DNA from: QHBQ01 sp038230695
GTDB lineage: Bacteria; Chloroflexota; Chloroflexia; QHBQ01
Direction of reading: 5' to 3'
Length of the DNA: 24,341 bases
NCBI GenBank assembly: GCA_038230695.1
Contig: JBBRMT010000039.1
Location: forward strand, 1 to 24,341
Made by a program: the position numbers and the translations under genes. The first letter of the stretch is position 1. Each line of letters starts with the position of its first letter. The notes beneath the pieces were generated by a model. It worked only from the letters and a program-made list of their open reading frames with translations. It was not told the DNA's origin and ran no database searches. Below are positions 7,544-15,097 of the stretch, in pieces.

Positions 7544-8800
7544 CTACAACTCCACCATTTCATCCCGAACCGCCTGACCCCCATCGCCCGCCCCACCCTT
7601 GCCGAACAGCACGCCGCCGGGGGCAAAGAAGGCGAAGTCCCAGGCCGCCTTGTCGCCACCAACCTTGCCCGGCACTGGGAAGAGGCGGGCGGTTAGCGGC
7701 TTGTTCAGCTTGAGCGCCAGCGCGGTCATATCCAGCAGGATGCCGGTCAGTTCCGCCGCGCTGATGTCGCCCGGCAGCGGCACGGTGTCCAGCCCCAGCC
7801 CGCAGACCGCCGAGTAGAGCAGCAGGCTATCCACATTGTACAGCCCCGCCTCCATGCTGCGCTGCGCCAGCGTGCTATCCTCCAGCACTGGCAGCATCAG
7901 CCCGCTGTAGCCGCAACGTGGCAGCTTGACCGCTGCCAGCGCCGAGGTGAGCAGCGCCGCGCTGAACAACGTGCCGCTCAAGCCGAAGCGCGGGGCCACC
8001 CCCAGTTGCTCGATAGCGTTGCCAATGCTGCTCTCCGCTGCGGGGAAGGGTGCGGTGGAGAAGTCCAGCCCGTTGAAGCGATAGCGGGGGTTCAGCCCTT
8101 GCAACGCCTGCAATACCTTGTTGCCCTCGCGCTCCAGCGCGTCAACCAACCGCTGCCTGGCAGTCTCCAGGCTGGGCGCATTACTGAAGGCCGTCACCGC
8201 CAGGTCAGCAGTCTCCAGCGCCAACCCGTAGCTGCCGCGCTCACCCTCACCCTGTGGCGCATAATAGGCGACCGGAAAGAAGGGGATGTTGGCCGCACAG
8301 TTAGCAATCGCCGCGAAGTTGAGGTTGGCGAAACCCTCGTTGCCACGCTCGGCCAGCGCCCTGATCACCTGCGCCGCTGCCTGCGCTGCCCATACGTTGA
8401 CCATGCGCCGCCCATTCAACAACCCGCCGGTTTGCACCGTTGCGAACAGCCCCTCGCCCTGCTCCAGTATCTCCGGCAACGCTGCAATAAGCGGATAGGT
8501 GTTAGCGTCGGGCGGAATCGCCAGCACCGGACCCAGCGATACGTAGTTGAAGCCTGCCACCTTGGCTGCCCGCGCCACCGACCCAGCGTATGCCATAGCC
8601 ACGACCGCAACATCCGCTGCGCCCACTCCTGCCATTACGCTGCTGAGAGGTGGCGCAGCCAGGCGCATTGTCTGCACCTCGACCCCCGCTGCCTGGATGG
8701 CTGTCTTTACCTGAGCGGCAAAGTCGCCTGCCGCCTCAATCATTGCACCGCTTACCTCAGAGGTAAGCGGCAGACCAATGGTTATCGAACGTACCTTCAT
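7544..8800 (-). CDS. DUF711 / UPF0210 family protein
   Basis: 418 residues starting MKVRSITIGLPL, the typical opening of DUF711 proteins, and about the usual length. It contains small-residue-rich segments such as YAGSVARAAKVAGFNYVSLGPV, NLNFAAIANCAANIPFFPVAYY, FNGLDFSTAPFPA, CGYSGLMLPVLEDS and YNVDSLLLYSAVCGLGLDTVPLPGD. These match my memory of this family, whose biochemical function is not firmly established (a distant relationship to glycyl-radical/PFL-like proteins has been proposed). It is predicted to be soluble. It starts 6 bp after the stop of the upstream peroxiredoxin-like gene, so it is probably the last gene of a three-gene operon and may share a redox role. Its ribosome site is weak, consistent with translational coupling. 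Confidence 0.8.
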   Translation of the reverse strand: MKVRSITIGLPLTSEVSGAMIEAAGDFAAQVKTAIQAAGVEVQTMRLAAPPLSSVMAGVGAADVAVVAMAYAGSVARAAKVAGFNYVSLGPVLAIPPDANTYPLIAALPEILEQGEGLFATVQTGGLLNGRRMVNVWAAQAAAQVIRALAERGNEGFANLNFAAIANCAANIPFFPVAYYAPQGEGERGSYGLALETADLAVTAFSNAPSLETARQRLVDALEREGNKVLQALQGLNPRYRFNGLDFSTAPFPAAESSIGNAIEQLGVAPRFGLSGTLFSAALLTSALAAVKLPRCGYSGLMLPVLEDSTLAQRSMEAGLYNVDSLLLYSAVCGLGLDTVPLPGDISAAELTGILLDMTALALKLNKPLTARLFPVPGKVGGDKAAWDFAFFAPGGVLFGKGGAGDGGQAVRDEMVEL

Positions 8801-8806
8801 CGTTGC

Positions 8807-9343
8807 TCAGTCCAGTTCTTCCGCCATGTGGGTGACAAGACCCAGCCTGACGATTTGCTCGTCAATCTGCTCCATAGTGGGCAAATCACGTTTGCTATCA
8901 CTCACGTACATCCAGCGGATCACCCCGCTTTGGTCAATCAGAAAGCAGGCGGGATGGGTGGTATGCGCCCCGCTGCCACTGAGGATCGGGGCTTCAGGAG
9001 CAAAATCTCGCAGCAGGCCGTACTCCCTAATCACGTTTGCATCGGTGTCTAGTAGGTAGGGATAACTGATTGGCTCACGCTTAAAGTAGCCCGCCACGAT
9101 GTCGGCCCGCTGATGCGCGATGCCCAGGATCTGCACTCCAATCGCTTGCAGTTGTGAATAATGCCTTTGCAGCGCCGCCAGGTAGTTGCGACAATCGGCG
9201 CACCAGGTGCCGCGAAAAAATAGCAGCAGCACTGGGCATTGTTGCAAGGCTACGCTTAGTTGATGCGCCTCACCCTGCACATCGGTCAGGTTGAAGTCGG
9301 GCGCGGATTCGCCAATATGCAGTTTGGTTACGCTGAAAGGCAT
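8807..9343 (-). CDS. peroxiredoxin-like (AhpC/TSA, thioredoxin-fold) protein 2
   Basis: 178 residues. A thioredoxin-fold peroxiredoxin-like domain opens with GESAPDFNLTDVQGE and carries the active-site segment LLFFRGTWCADCRNYL, a CxxC redox pair (WCADC) rather than the single peroxidatic Cys of classical AhpC. Later motifs include GVQILGIAHQ, SYPYLLDTDANVIREYGL and HPACFLIDQSGVIRW, as in peroxiredoxin-like proteins. It should reduce peroxides or act as a thiol-disulfide reductase in the cytoplasm; no signal peptide is seen. The ribosome site GGAGGAG lies 9 bp before the ATG. It is a close paralogue of the gene at 9370-9960 and lies 26 bp downstream of it, so the two arose by tandem duplication. 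Confidence 0.85.
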   Translation of the reverse strand: MPFSVTKLHIGESAPDFNLTDVQGEAHQLSVALQQCPVLLLFFRGTWCADCRNYLAALQRHYSQLQAIGVQILGIAHQRADIVAGYFKREPISYPYLLDTDANVIREYGLLRDFAPEAPILSGSGAHTTHPACFLIDQSGVIRWMYVSDSKRDLPTMEQIDEQIVRLGLVTHMAEELD

Positions 9344-9369
9344 TTCTCAGTCTCCTCCAGGCTGGTGTT

Positions 9370-9960
9370 TCACCACCGCCAGTGAAAGTTACTTACATAA
9401 ATGTTAGCCAACATCCAATTCAACCTGCACCAGATTAAGCTCTTCGTCTCTCCCAATCCCAATCGGGCTATCTCCACCTCTAGCATCTCCGTTGTGGGCA
9501 GGTCATGTTTGCTATCGCCAACGTATATCCAACGAATAATGCTGCTCTGATCAATCAGTAGGCAGGCGGGATGGGATGTCTGCGGCCCGTTGCGGCTGAG
9601 GGCAAACGCGCCGATCACAAAATCGCGCTTCAGGCCATATGCGGTAATTACCTTCATATCATTGTCAATCAGATAGGGGTAACTGATCGGTTCGCGCCGG
9701 AAGTAACTAACCGCAATGTCGGTGCGCTGGTGCGCTACCCCTAGCACTTGTACCCCATTCGCTTTGAAGTGTTCATAGGGCGCTTCCAGCGCGGTTAGGT
9801 AAGCGCGACACTCGTCGCACCAAGTACCCCGAAAGAACACCAGCAGCACCACGCTTTGCTTCAGCGTTTCACCCAGTTGATGGCTTTTGCCATGTACATC
9901 CGGCAGAGTAAAATCGGGCGCAAGGTCGCCAGTATGGAACTTGGTTTCGCTCAGGGGCAT
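9370..9960 (-). CDS. peroxiredoxin-like (AhpC/TSA, thioredoxin-fold) protein 1
   Basis: 196 residues from the ATG at 9960, which has AGGAGA 8 bp upstream; the frame's extension to 10056 is rejected. It is co-linear with its neighbour: GDLAPDFTLPDVHGK, VFFRGTWCDECRAYL (CxxC pair), GVQVLGVAHQRTDIAVSYF, SYPYLIDNDMKVITAYGL, HPACLLIDQSSIIRW. The C-terminus is odd. After ARLGLG the frame continues as a basic, Trp-rich tail (ETKSLIWCRLNWMLANIYV...) unlike the paralogue's acidic MAEELD. In the adjacent frame the same DNA would give RDEELNLVQVELDVG and a stop at 9404-9406, suggesting a one-base frameshift near 9446-9460. First gene of the probable prx-prx-DUF711 operon. Confidence 0.85.
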   Translation of the reverse strand: MPLSETKFHTGDLAPDFTLPDVHGKSHQLGETLKQSVVLLVFFRGTWCDECRAYLTALEAPYEHFKANGVQVLGVAHQRTDIAVSYFRREPISYPYLIDNDMKVITAYGLKRDFVIGAFALSRNGPQTSHPACLLIDQSSIIRWIYVGDSKHDLPTTEMLEVEIARLGLGETKSLIWCRLNWMLANIYVSNFHWRW

Positions 9961-10049
9961 TCGGTTAGTCTCCTGTAACCAACTACAATATACATTGAAA
10001 TGACTTACCATTACCATGCACCTTGCCTCTCCCGCAAGGCTGAACGTTA

Positions 10050-10420
10050 CCCACAAATAAAAAAGCCGAGTAGTACGGTGCTTCGGGACAGCCTGCGGCA
10101 GGCAGTGCTTCTGGGGGTTGGGGGCGTAGCCCTTGCTGGCAATACTACCTTGCCTATCGGCTGCTTACCAGCCCACAGAGTTGTAGCGCCAATTCGCGCT
10201 ATTGCTAGATTGCCACCTGGTACGGTGTTCATCTCGCCCCTACTTCAGCCGTTGCGCTGCTACCAGTTTGTAGCACTTACACTTACGATAAGCCCTGGTA
10301 GAGTTGCCAGCGGGGAGCGAAGCTCCCAACCCTCAGAAACCTGGCGAACGGCGGGTGGTCCCCCGTTGCTACCTCCCCTTCACCATTGGGGGTAACGTTC
10401 AGCCCACAAGGGGAGAGGAG
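10050..10420. repeat. gene-free stretch with palindromic repeat fragments
   Basis: The 9961-10462 gap contains no convincing gene. It holds a family A-like segment (TCGGGACAGCC...CTGGGGGTTGGGGGCGTAGCCC, about 10083-10132), a GGGAGC-GAA-GCTCCC hairpin at about 10314-10328, and a family C-like ACCTCCCCTTCACC ... AAGGGGAGAGG element at about 10370-10417. It is followed by the heptamer array at 10428-10462. Confidence 0.55.
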
Positions 10421-10427
10421 CAAATCC

Positions 10428-10462
10428 ACTCAGCACTCAGCACTCAAACCTCAGCACTCTGG
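10428..10462. repeat. heptanucleotide tandem repeat abutting the arginine deiminase stop
   Basis: Five 7-bp units: ACTCAGC twice, ACTCAAA, CCTCAGC and ACTCTGG. The last base is immediately next to the stop codon (10463-10465) of the minus-strand arginine deiminase gene. Confidence 0.8.
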
Positions 10463-11953
10463 TTAGTCCCTTAGTAGCGGCATGGTCATGCAGCGGGGGC
10501 CACCACGGGCGCGGGATAGCTCTTCGCCGCTGATTTGCAGCGCGTACTTCTTGCTATAATCGTCGAAGTCCACCATTGTTCGCGCCTTGTCGCTGAGACG
10601 GGGTAGGCCGTCCGGCCCATCTTCCAGCAACGCGCCAGCGGGGATGATGGTATAACCTTGCTGGCTCAACACCTCGTAGGTGCGTTCATTGCGCTCGTAG
10701 CCCACAATCAAGCCGGGGCGCAAGGTAAAGACGTTCGCGCCATCGGTCCACTGTTCACGCTTCTGATAAAGCGCCGACTCGCCGCCACAGTGCAGCGCGG
10801 TCATTGCCCCATCGTCGCCATGCAACTCGCGACCTACCACGGCAACCAATCCGGCCTGCTCCTCGTGTACGATGGCCTCACCCTCCTGGATCTCAATCCG
10901 CAGCAGGGCGCTGTGTTCGCTGGTGGGCAAGTGCTTGCTGTGCGCGGCAGGTGGCGTAATCAGCGGTGGGAAGACCAGGCACTCATACTCACTGGGCAGG
11001 GTGAAGATGGTATCAAGGTGCATGGTGGCCCGCTGGCGGGGCATAAGCAGCACGTAGATGCGCCGCACTGGGCCGCCGCGCTGGGCGAAGTTGTGGGCCA
11101 GTTCATCAATGCCCGCACGGCTGGTGCGTTCGCTGCAGCCCACAATCAGCACGTCTTCTTTCAGAATAATTACATCGCCACCCTCGACGGTCTGGCGGTC
11201 AGGTTCATCCTGGTGTGCCTCCTCGGCCAACATCTGGCTGCTGAGGCGGTCGAACCACAATGGCGGTGGGCCGTCGGCGTTCCAAAGACGCGGCGAGTAG
11301 GTATAAGCGTAACGCAGCAGCAGCGGTTCGCGCCTTCGCGCCTGCCGCGCCATGTTGCTGATAATCACCCCGCTGCCACTAACCGCCGCCGGGTCGCGCA
11401 TAAACAGCAGGTTAGGGGTAGGAGCTAGCAGGAAGGGACGCGGCTCCGCGGCATCATCACCGTCGCCGAAGCCGTCGCTATCCTGGTCAGTCAGGTCGTT
11501 ATGGCCTCCAATCAAGGTATCGAGGAGTTGGTCCACGCTAGCATGGTGCAACAGCTTGTACAGTGCGGTGCGCTGATGATGCTCAAGCACCGTGGTTGAC
11601 TCCGCTGTTGCCCCCAGCGCAACCAGTGCGGCGGGGCTGGCGCTGGCTTCCAGGGCGCAAACATCGCAGATAAGTTGATCGCGCACCTCATCATCTTGCA
11701 ACACCTCGCGCAGCACATCGGTGATCAAAAGCGTCTCTGCCCCGCCCAGGCCAAGAACGGCGCGGAATGCCGCGTGTTCTCGCTGCGCTTTCTTCACGTA
11801 TAGAATGTCGTCGAACAGGAACTCATCTTTGTTCTCCGGGCTAATCATCATCAACTCACGTCCCGGCGCGTGCAGCAGCACCCGCCGCAGCCGCCCGAAC
11901 TCCGATGTTACATTCAGCGACCCGCTACGCTGGGGGTCTATTAGGTAGGTCAA
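10463..11953 (-). CDS. arcA: arginine deiminase
   Basis: 496 residues from a TTG at 11953. The family hallmarks are SEFGRLRRVLLHAPGREL, FDDILYVKKAQREH, FMRDP (Asp187), EGGD (Glu257, Asp260), CSERTS, RATMHLDTIFT (His312, Asp314), QWTDGANVFTLRPG and RGGPRCMTMPL with the nucleophilic Cys488. It hydrolyses arginine to citrulline and ammonia, the first step of the arginine deiminase pathway; no carbamate kinase or ornithine transcarbamylase is nearby. It is longer than typical ArcA (about 410 residues), with extra segments at about 152-169 (acidic DQDSDGFGDGDD) and near 330-385. The TTG has GGAGG 6 bp upstream, whereas an extension to ATG 12010 would translate intergenic heptamer repeats. It follows argS on the same strand after 128 bp. 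Confidence 0.88.
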   Translation of the reverse strand: MTYLIDPQRSGSLNVTSEFGRLRRVLLHAPGRELMMISPENKDEFLFDDILYVKKAQREHAAFRAVLGLGGAETLLITDVLREVLQDDEVRDQLICDVCALEASASPAALVALGATAESTTVLEHHQRTALYKLLHHASVDQLLDTLIGGHNDLTDQDSDGFGDGDDAAEPRPFLLAPTPNLLFMRDPAAVSGSGVIISNMARQARRREPLLLRYAYTYSPRLWNADGPPPLWFDRLSSQMLAEEAHQDEPDRQTVEGGDVIILKEDVLIVGCSERTSRAGIDELAHNFAQRGGPVRRIYVLLMPRQRATMHLDTIFTLPSEYECLVFPPLITPPAAHSKHLPTSEHSALLRIEIQEGEAIVHEEQAGLVAVVGRELHGDDGAMTALHCGGESALYQKREQWTDGANVFTLRPGLIVGYERNERTYEVLSQQGYTIIPAGALLEDGPDGLPRLSDKARTMVDFDDYSKKYALQISGEELSRARGGPRCMTMPLLRD

Positions 11954-11975
11954 CTTTGCCCTCCGCTTTCTGTCT

Positions 11976-12003
11976 AATGGTGAATGGTGAATGTTAAATT
12001 GGA
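11976..12003. repeat. heptanucleotide tandem repeat before the arginine deiminase gene
   Basis: Units AATGGTG, AATGGTG, AATGTTA and AATTGGA in register. Bases 11976-11993 are the exact reverse complement of 12053-12070, so the argS-arcA intergenic RNA could form an 18-bp stem with a loop of about 59 nt. Confidence 0.8.
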
Positions 12004-12045
12004 CATCCATCTGATGGAGCTTGGTAGCTTCTAGCTAGTTAGACC

Positions 12046-12080
12046 CATTTACCATTCACCATTCACCATTTACCATTGCA
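12046..12080. repeat. heptanucleotide tandem repeat abutting the argS stop
   Basis: Units CATTTAC, CATTCAC, CATTCAC, CATTTAC and CATTGCA in register. The array ends one base before the minus-strand stop codon of argS (12082-12084). It belongs to the same family as 11976-12003, inverted. Confidence 0.8.
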
Positions 12081-12081
12081 G

Positions 12082-14292
12082 TTACATGGATTCCGGTGCG
12101 GCAATGCCCAGCACGTTGAGGCCGTTGCGTAGCGTCTGCTTCGCGGCACGGGTCAGGGCCAGGCGGGCCTGCGTCAGCGCAGGCGTTTCCGCTTTGATGA
12201 TGGGACACTTCTGGTAGAAGTTGTTGAACGCATCGGCCAGGTCGAACAGGTAGATGCAGATGTTGACGGGCCGATATAGCTCCGCCGCCCTGGCAATCTC
12301 TTCGGGGTAGCGCCCGATTAGCTCCAGCAGGGCAGTTTCCTCGGAAGTCAGAGTGGTGAAGTCATAATCTCCCCTCCCGGCGGGAGGGTTTGGGGGTGGG
12401 TCGGCGCTGGTCGGCTCACTCCCCCTCCCAGCCTCCCCCGGTGGTGGAGGAGTCATGATAGACTCCCCAGTTGAGTATGTAGGGGCGAACCGTTGTTCCC
12501 CCTGAGCGGACTTCTCCAGCACGCGGCAGGCGCGGGCGTGGGCGTATTGGATGTAGGGGGCGCTCTGGCCCTCGAAGTTTAGCGCGGTCTCCCAGTCGAA
12601 GACGATTACCTTGTTCAAATCCTTGTTTAGCATCTCGAAGCGCAACGCACCAAAGGCAACCTGCTCGGCAATCTGCCGCTTGGCGATGTCGTCGAGTTCA
12701 GGGTTCTTCTCATTGATGATACTGAGCGCCTTGTCCACCGCTCCTGCGGCGATGTCCTCGTAGAACAGCACATTGCCCTTGCGCGAGGACATTGCCCCAC
12801 CCTTCATCGTCACCATCTCGTAGCCCAGGTGCGTGAAGCGGTCAACGTTGGGGAAGCCCAGCAATTCGACCAGCTTGAACACCTGCTCGAAGTAGAGGCT
12901 CTGGCGCACATCCACGCAATAAACCAGCCGATCGGCGTGGAAGTCGGTTAGCTTTACCCGCGCCAGAGCCAGGTCCTTGCTGCCGTAGAGGCTGGTGCCG
13001 TCGGAGCGCAGCAGCACGATGGTGCGCCACACCTCTTTTTCCGAACCGTCGGGGTTCTTTGCGTTCAATTGTCTGGCATACTTGGCCGCCAGTTCAGGGT
13101 TCTTGCGTAGCTGCTCATCAATCTTAACGAAGACGGTGCCGCTGGGCCGCTCGTCGGTGGCGATGCCGCGCTCGACTAGCTCCTCGGTAAGCGTGACCCC
13201 TTCCTCTTCGACTTCGCTCTCGAAGAACCAGTGTTCGAAGCGCACGTTTAGCTGCTCGTAGATGTGGTAGAACTCCTCCATGCTCCAGGCTTTGGTGCGT
13301 TGCCATAGCGCAATCAGGTCGGGGTCTTTTGCCTCCCACTGCCGCCACAGCGCCGCCTGCTCCGCCTTCCAGCCATCCACCTGCGACCACCAATCGAGGT
13401 TAGCGTTCAGCTTGTCATACTCCGTCTTGTCCTCATCATCAACCTGTGCGCCTGGTAGCCACTCGCCCAGCCGCGCCCACACCCCCAGCAACAGATCGTG
13501 GTCAACGAACGCGCCGTAGTCCGGCCCCTCCTTGCTAGGCAGTGAGCTGATCAAATAGCTGGCATCGGGATGATGGGCAGCAGCCTCTTGCAAATAATCA
13601 AACGCCGCCGCCTTTGCGCTATCGTGTTCGCGCACCAGCTTTTGAATCAGGGCGAGGACATCGTTCTTGTATTCGGTGCGGGCATTGCCCTCAGCGTAGA
13701 CGTGGTTCAGCCAGATGCCGCGCTGGTGGGGTGGCTCCTCGTCTTTGTGGAAGCGCAGGTAGCACCACAGGCATTTAATCACGTGTGCGCCCATGTCGCC
13801 TAGATAGTTTGCGCCGATCACCTCATAGCCCGCTGTGCGTAGGATATTGACTATGCTGCTGCCCAGGCAGGCGTTACGCAGGTGGCCGACATGGAATGCC
13901 TTGTGGGTGTTGGGTTGCGAGAACTCTACCATGATGCGTTCGTTCCTGGTCGGGCCGTTGCCGAAGTAGTCGCCATTAGCTTCTACAGCGGCGATTACCT
14001 GATTGGCGAACCATGCTGTATTCAGGTAGAGGTTTATATATCCATTCACCGCTTCGACTCGCTCCACCTCGCGGCGGGCGGGCAAGGCGGCGACAATGCG
14101 CTGGGCCAATTGCATCGGGTTGGTAGCCGCCTGCTTCGCCAATTGAAAGCTGACGCTGCAAGCATAGCCCCACGTTCCCGCAAACTGGCCGGACAGCGGC
14201 TTCAATTCGATGTTATCAGGCCCATTCAAACTATTTGCGCTAATTGCTGCCGATATATCGCTGGCAAGCTCAGTGCGGATGTCATTGTACAT
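12082..14292 (-). CDS. argS: arginyl-tRNA synthetase
   Basis: 736 residues. An N-terminal Add-1-type domain is followed by the class I catalytic core with FSQPNTHKAFHVGHLRN (HIGH motif as HVGH, residues 134-137), NYLGDMG, the KMSKS region as MKGGAMSSRKGN (about 496-507) and QSAPYIQYAHAR. The C-terminus (about 643-736) is the DALR anticodon-binding domain. It charges tRNA-Arg. Between the core and the DALR domain lies a 48-residue Pro/Gly-rich insert (595-642) encoded by intergenic-type repeat DNA, described separately. The family is usually about 550-600 residues; other insertions, for example around residues 180-300, add to the length. The ATG at 14292 (GGGGA about 9 bp upstream) is preferred to the in-frame TTG at 14316. 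Arginine deiminase follows on the same strand. Confidence 0.93.
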   Translation of the reverse strand: MYNDIRTELASDISAAISANSLNGPDNIELKPLSGQFAGTWGYACSVSFQLAKQAATNPMQLAQRIVAALPARREVERVEAVNGYINLYLNTAWFANQVIAAVEANGDYFGNGPTRNERIMVEFSQPNTHKAFHVGHLRNACLGSSIVNILRTAGYEVIGANYLGDMGAHVIKCLWCYLRFHKDEEPPHQRGIWLNHVYAEGNARTEYKNDVLALIQKLVREHDSAKAAAFDYLQEAAAHHPDASYLISSLPSKEGPDYGAFVDHDLLLGVWARLGEWLPGAQVDDEDKTEYDKLNANLDWWSQVDGWKAEQAALWRQWEAKDPDLIALWQRTKAWSMEEFYHIYEQLNVRFEHWFFESEVEEEGVTLTEELVERGIATDERPSGTVFVKIDEQLRKNPELAAKYARQLNAKNPDGSEKEVWRTIVLLRSDGTSLYGSKDLALARVKLTDFHADRLVYCVDVRQSLYFEQVFKLVELLGFPNVDRFTHLGYEMVTMKGGAMSSRKGNVLFYEDIAAGAVDKALSIINEKNPELDDIAKRQIAEQVAFGALRFEMLNKDLNKVIVFDWETALNFEGQSAPYIQYAHARACRVLEKSAQGEQRFAPTYSTGESIMTPPPPGEAGRGSEPTSADPPPNPPAGRGDYDFTTLTSEETALLELIGRYPEEIARAAELYRPVNICIYLFDLADAFNNFYQKCPIIKAETPALTQARLALTRAAKQTLRNGLNVLGIAAPESM
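12367..12510. repeat. repeat DNA inserted in frame within argS
   Basis: A 144-bp block (48 codons) that does not resemble ArgRS. It contains GTAGGGGCGAACCGTTGTTC (12479-12498), whose exact reverse complement lies in the intergenic region at 19751-19770. It also contains a family C unit (12418-12439, 21 of 22 matching 3719-3740 in inverse) and a second CCCTCCCGGCGGGAGGG-type hairpin at about 12371-12390. Reading continues through it without a stop. Confidence 0.85.
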
Positions 14293-14332
14293 AACGCTTA
14301 ATCCCCAATCAGTCAAAGTTCAAGGTAGGCTA

Positions 14333-14338
14333 ATTATA
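14333..14338 (-). promoter_or_regulatory. -10 element of argS
   Basis: TATAAT on the minus strand, predicting transcription from about 14326, 34 bp before the ATG at 14292. The -35 element is poor (TTCTAT or CTTCTA around 14355-14361). It is divergent from the Pho-box promoter. Confidence 0.5.
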
Positions 14339-14386
14339 CCACATCCAACGCAGTATAGAAGAAAGGTGCAGGCATCGCAGCCGTTC

Positions 14387-14462
14387 TTAACAACCCCTTA
14401 ACAAACTATTTACCCAGCGTTAAACTGAACTTAAACCGAGTTTAATCCCCCTCGCTTATACT
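14387..14462 (+). promoter_or_regulatory. Pho box (six 11-bp direct repeats) and promoter
   Basis: Hexamers TTAACA, TTAACA, TTTACC, TTAAAC, TTAAAC and TTAATC begin at 14387, 14398, 14409, 14420, 14431 and 14442, an exact 11-bp period. This is the architecture of PhoB/PhoP/SphR-type Pho boxes. A TATACT -10 element (14457-14462) lies about 10 bp after the last repeat, with no good -35, as expected for a promoter activated by a phosphorylated PhoB-type regulator. Transcription should start near 14469 and read into the receiver-like, acidic, pstS and chemoreceptor-like genes. Confidence 0.85.
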
Positions 14463-14624
14463 ACCCTTGCAACGATGAAGCAACGTCAACTTTGCAGCAA
14501 GCAGTATCCGGCAATATTCAACTTTATCTTCCATCTCACCACCCCGCCTCAGCTATCCCCTAGCGTCGGCAGCCAGTGCGTCCCCCGCGCTGCGCTGCTG
14601 GGGAAGAGAGCAGGAAAGACATAC

Positions 14625-15065
14625 ATGAGCGCAATCTTGCTAATTCAGGATGATACCAGCGTGCAGCGGGCAATCAGCCGTCCACTGGAGAATGCGGGCC
14701 ATCGCGTGGTTATCCTGGAGGAGCCGCTGCAGGCAATTGACCTGCTGGAATACCCCAACATCCACTTCGACCTGATCATCGCCGATGTCGCCAGCTTTCG
14801 CTATGCCCACCATCAGAACACGCTGGGCCTGCTTTACCGCCGCGCCAGCGCGGTGGGTAGCGAGGTGCTAGCCTGCACGACCCGTGGCAACCTGCGGCTC
14901 TCCGGGCGCTACAGCAACCTGCCCAACCCGCTGCTTACCTCCCGCTTCCTACGCCTGGTCAGCGCCATTGTGGCTCCCGATCCAATATTGTCCGAGCCAC
15001 CCTCCATCACGCCAGTCGAGGCGGTTTCATCTGAAGTCTATAGCTGCCTATTCAGCGCCAAGTAG
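14625..15065 (+). CDS. degenerate receiver-domain (REC) protein
   Basis: 146 residues forming a stand-alone receiver-like domain. AILLIQDDTSVQRAI carries the acidic pair (Asp9, Asp10), FDLIIADVAS the likely phospho-acceptor Asp54, and VLACTT (Thr85 or Thr86) the switch residue. The position of the invariant Lys-Pro is NPLLTSRFLRLVSAI (Asn101-Pro102), so the catalytic lysine appears lost. No DNA-binding domain follows. It may therefore act as a protein-interaction switch, with altered or no phosphorylation. The ATG at 14625 is chosen over the longer frame from 14475 because AGGAAAG lies 7 bp upstream and the REC fold starts there directly. First gene behind the Pho box, so probably induced by phosphate starvation. 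Confidence 0.75.
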   Translation: MSAILLIQDDTSVQRAISRPLENAGHRVVILEEPLQAIDLLEYPNIHFDLIIADVASFRYAHHQNTLGLLYRRASAVGSEVLACTTRGNLRLSGRYSNLPNPLLTSRFLRLVSAIVAPDPILSEPPSITPVEAVSSEVYSCLFSAK

Positions 15066-15097
15066 CCGGATTTGTGAAATATCTGAATACGATTGTG

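Noticed and set aside
8006..9052. 348-codon plus-strand open frame opposite the DUF711 and peroxiredoxin genes
   Set aside because: It crosses two well-supported minus-strand genes and has a shadow-like composition.
10658..11428. 256-codon plus-strand open frame opposite the arginine deiminase gene
   Set aside because: Antisense to a gene with all catalytic residues intact; no motif in it.
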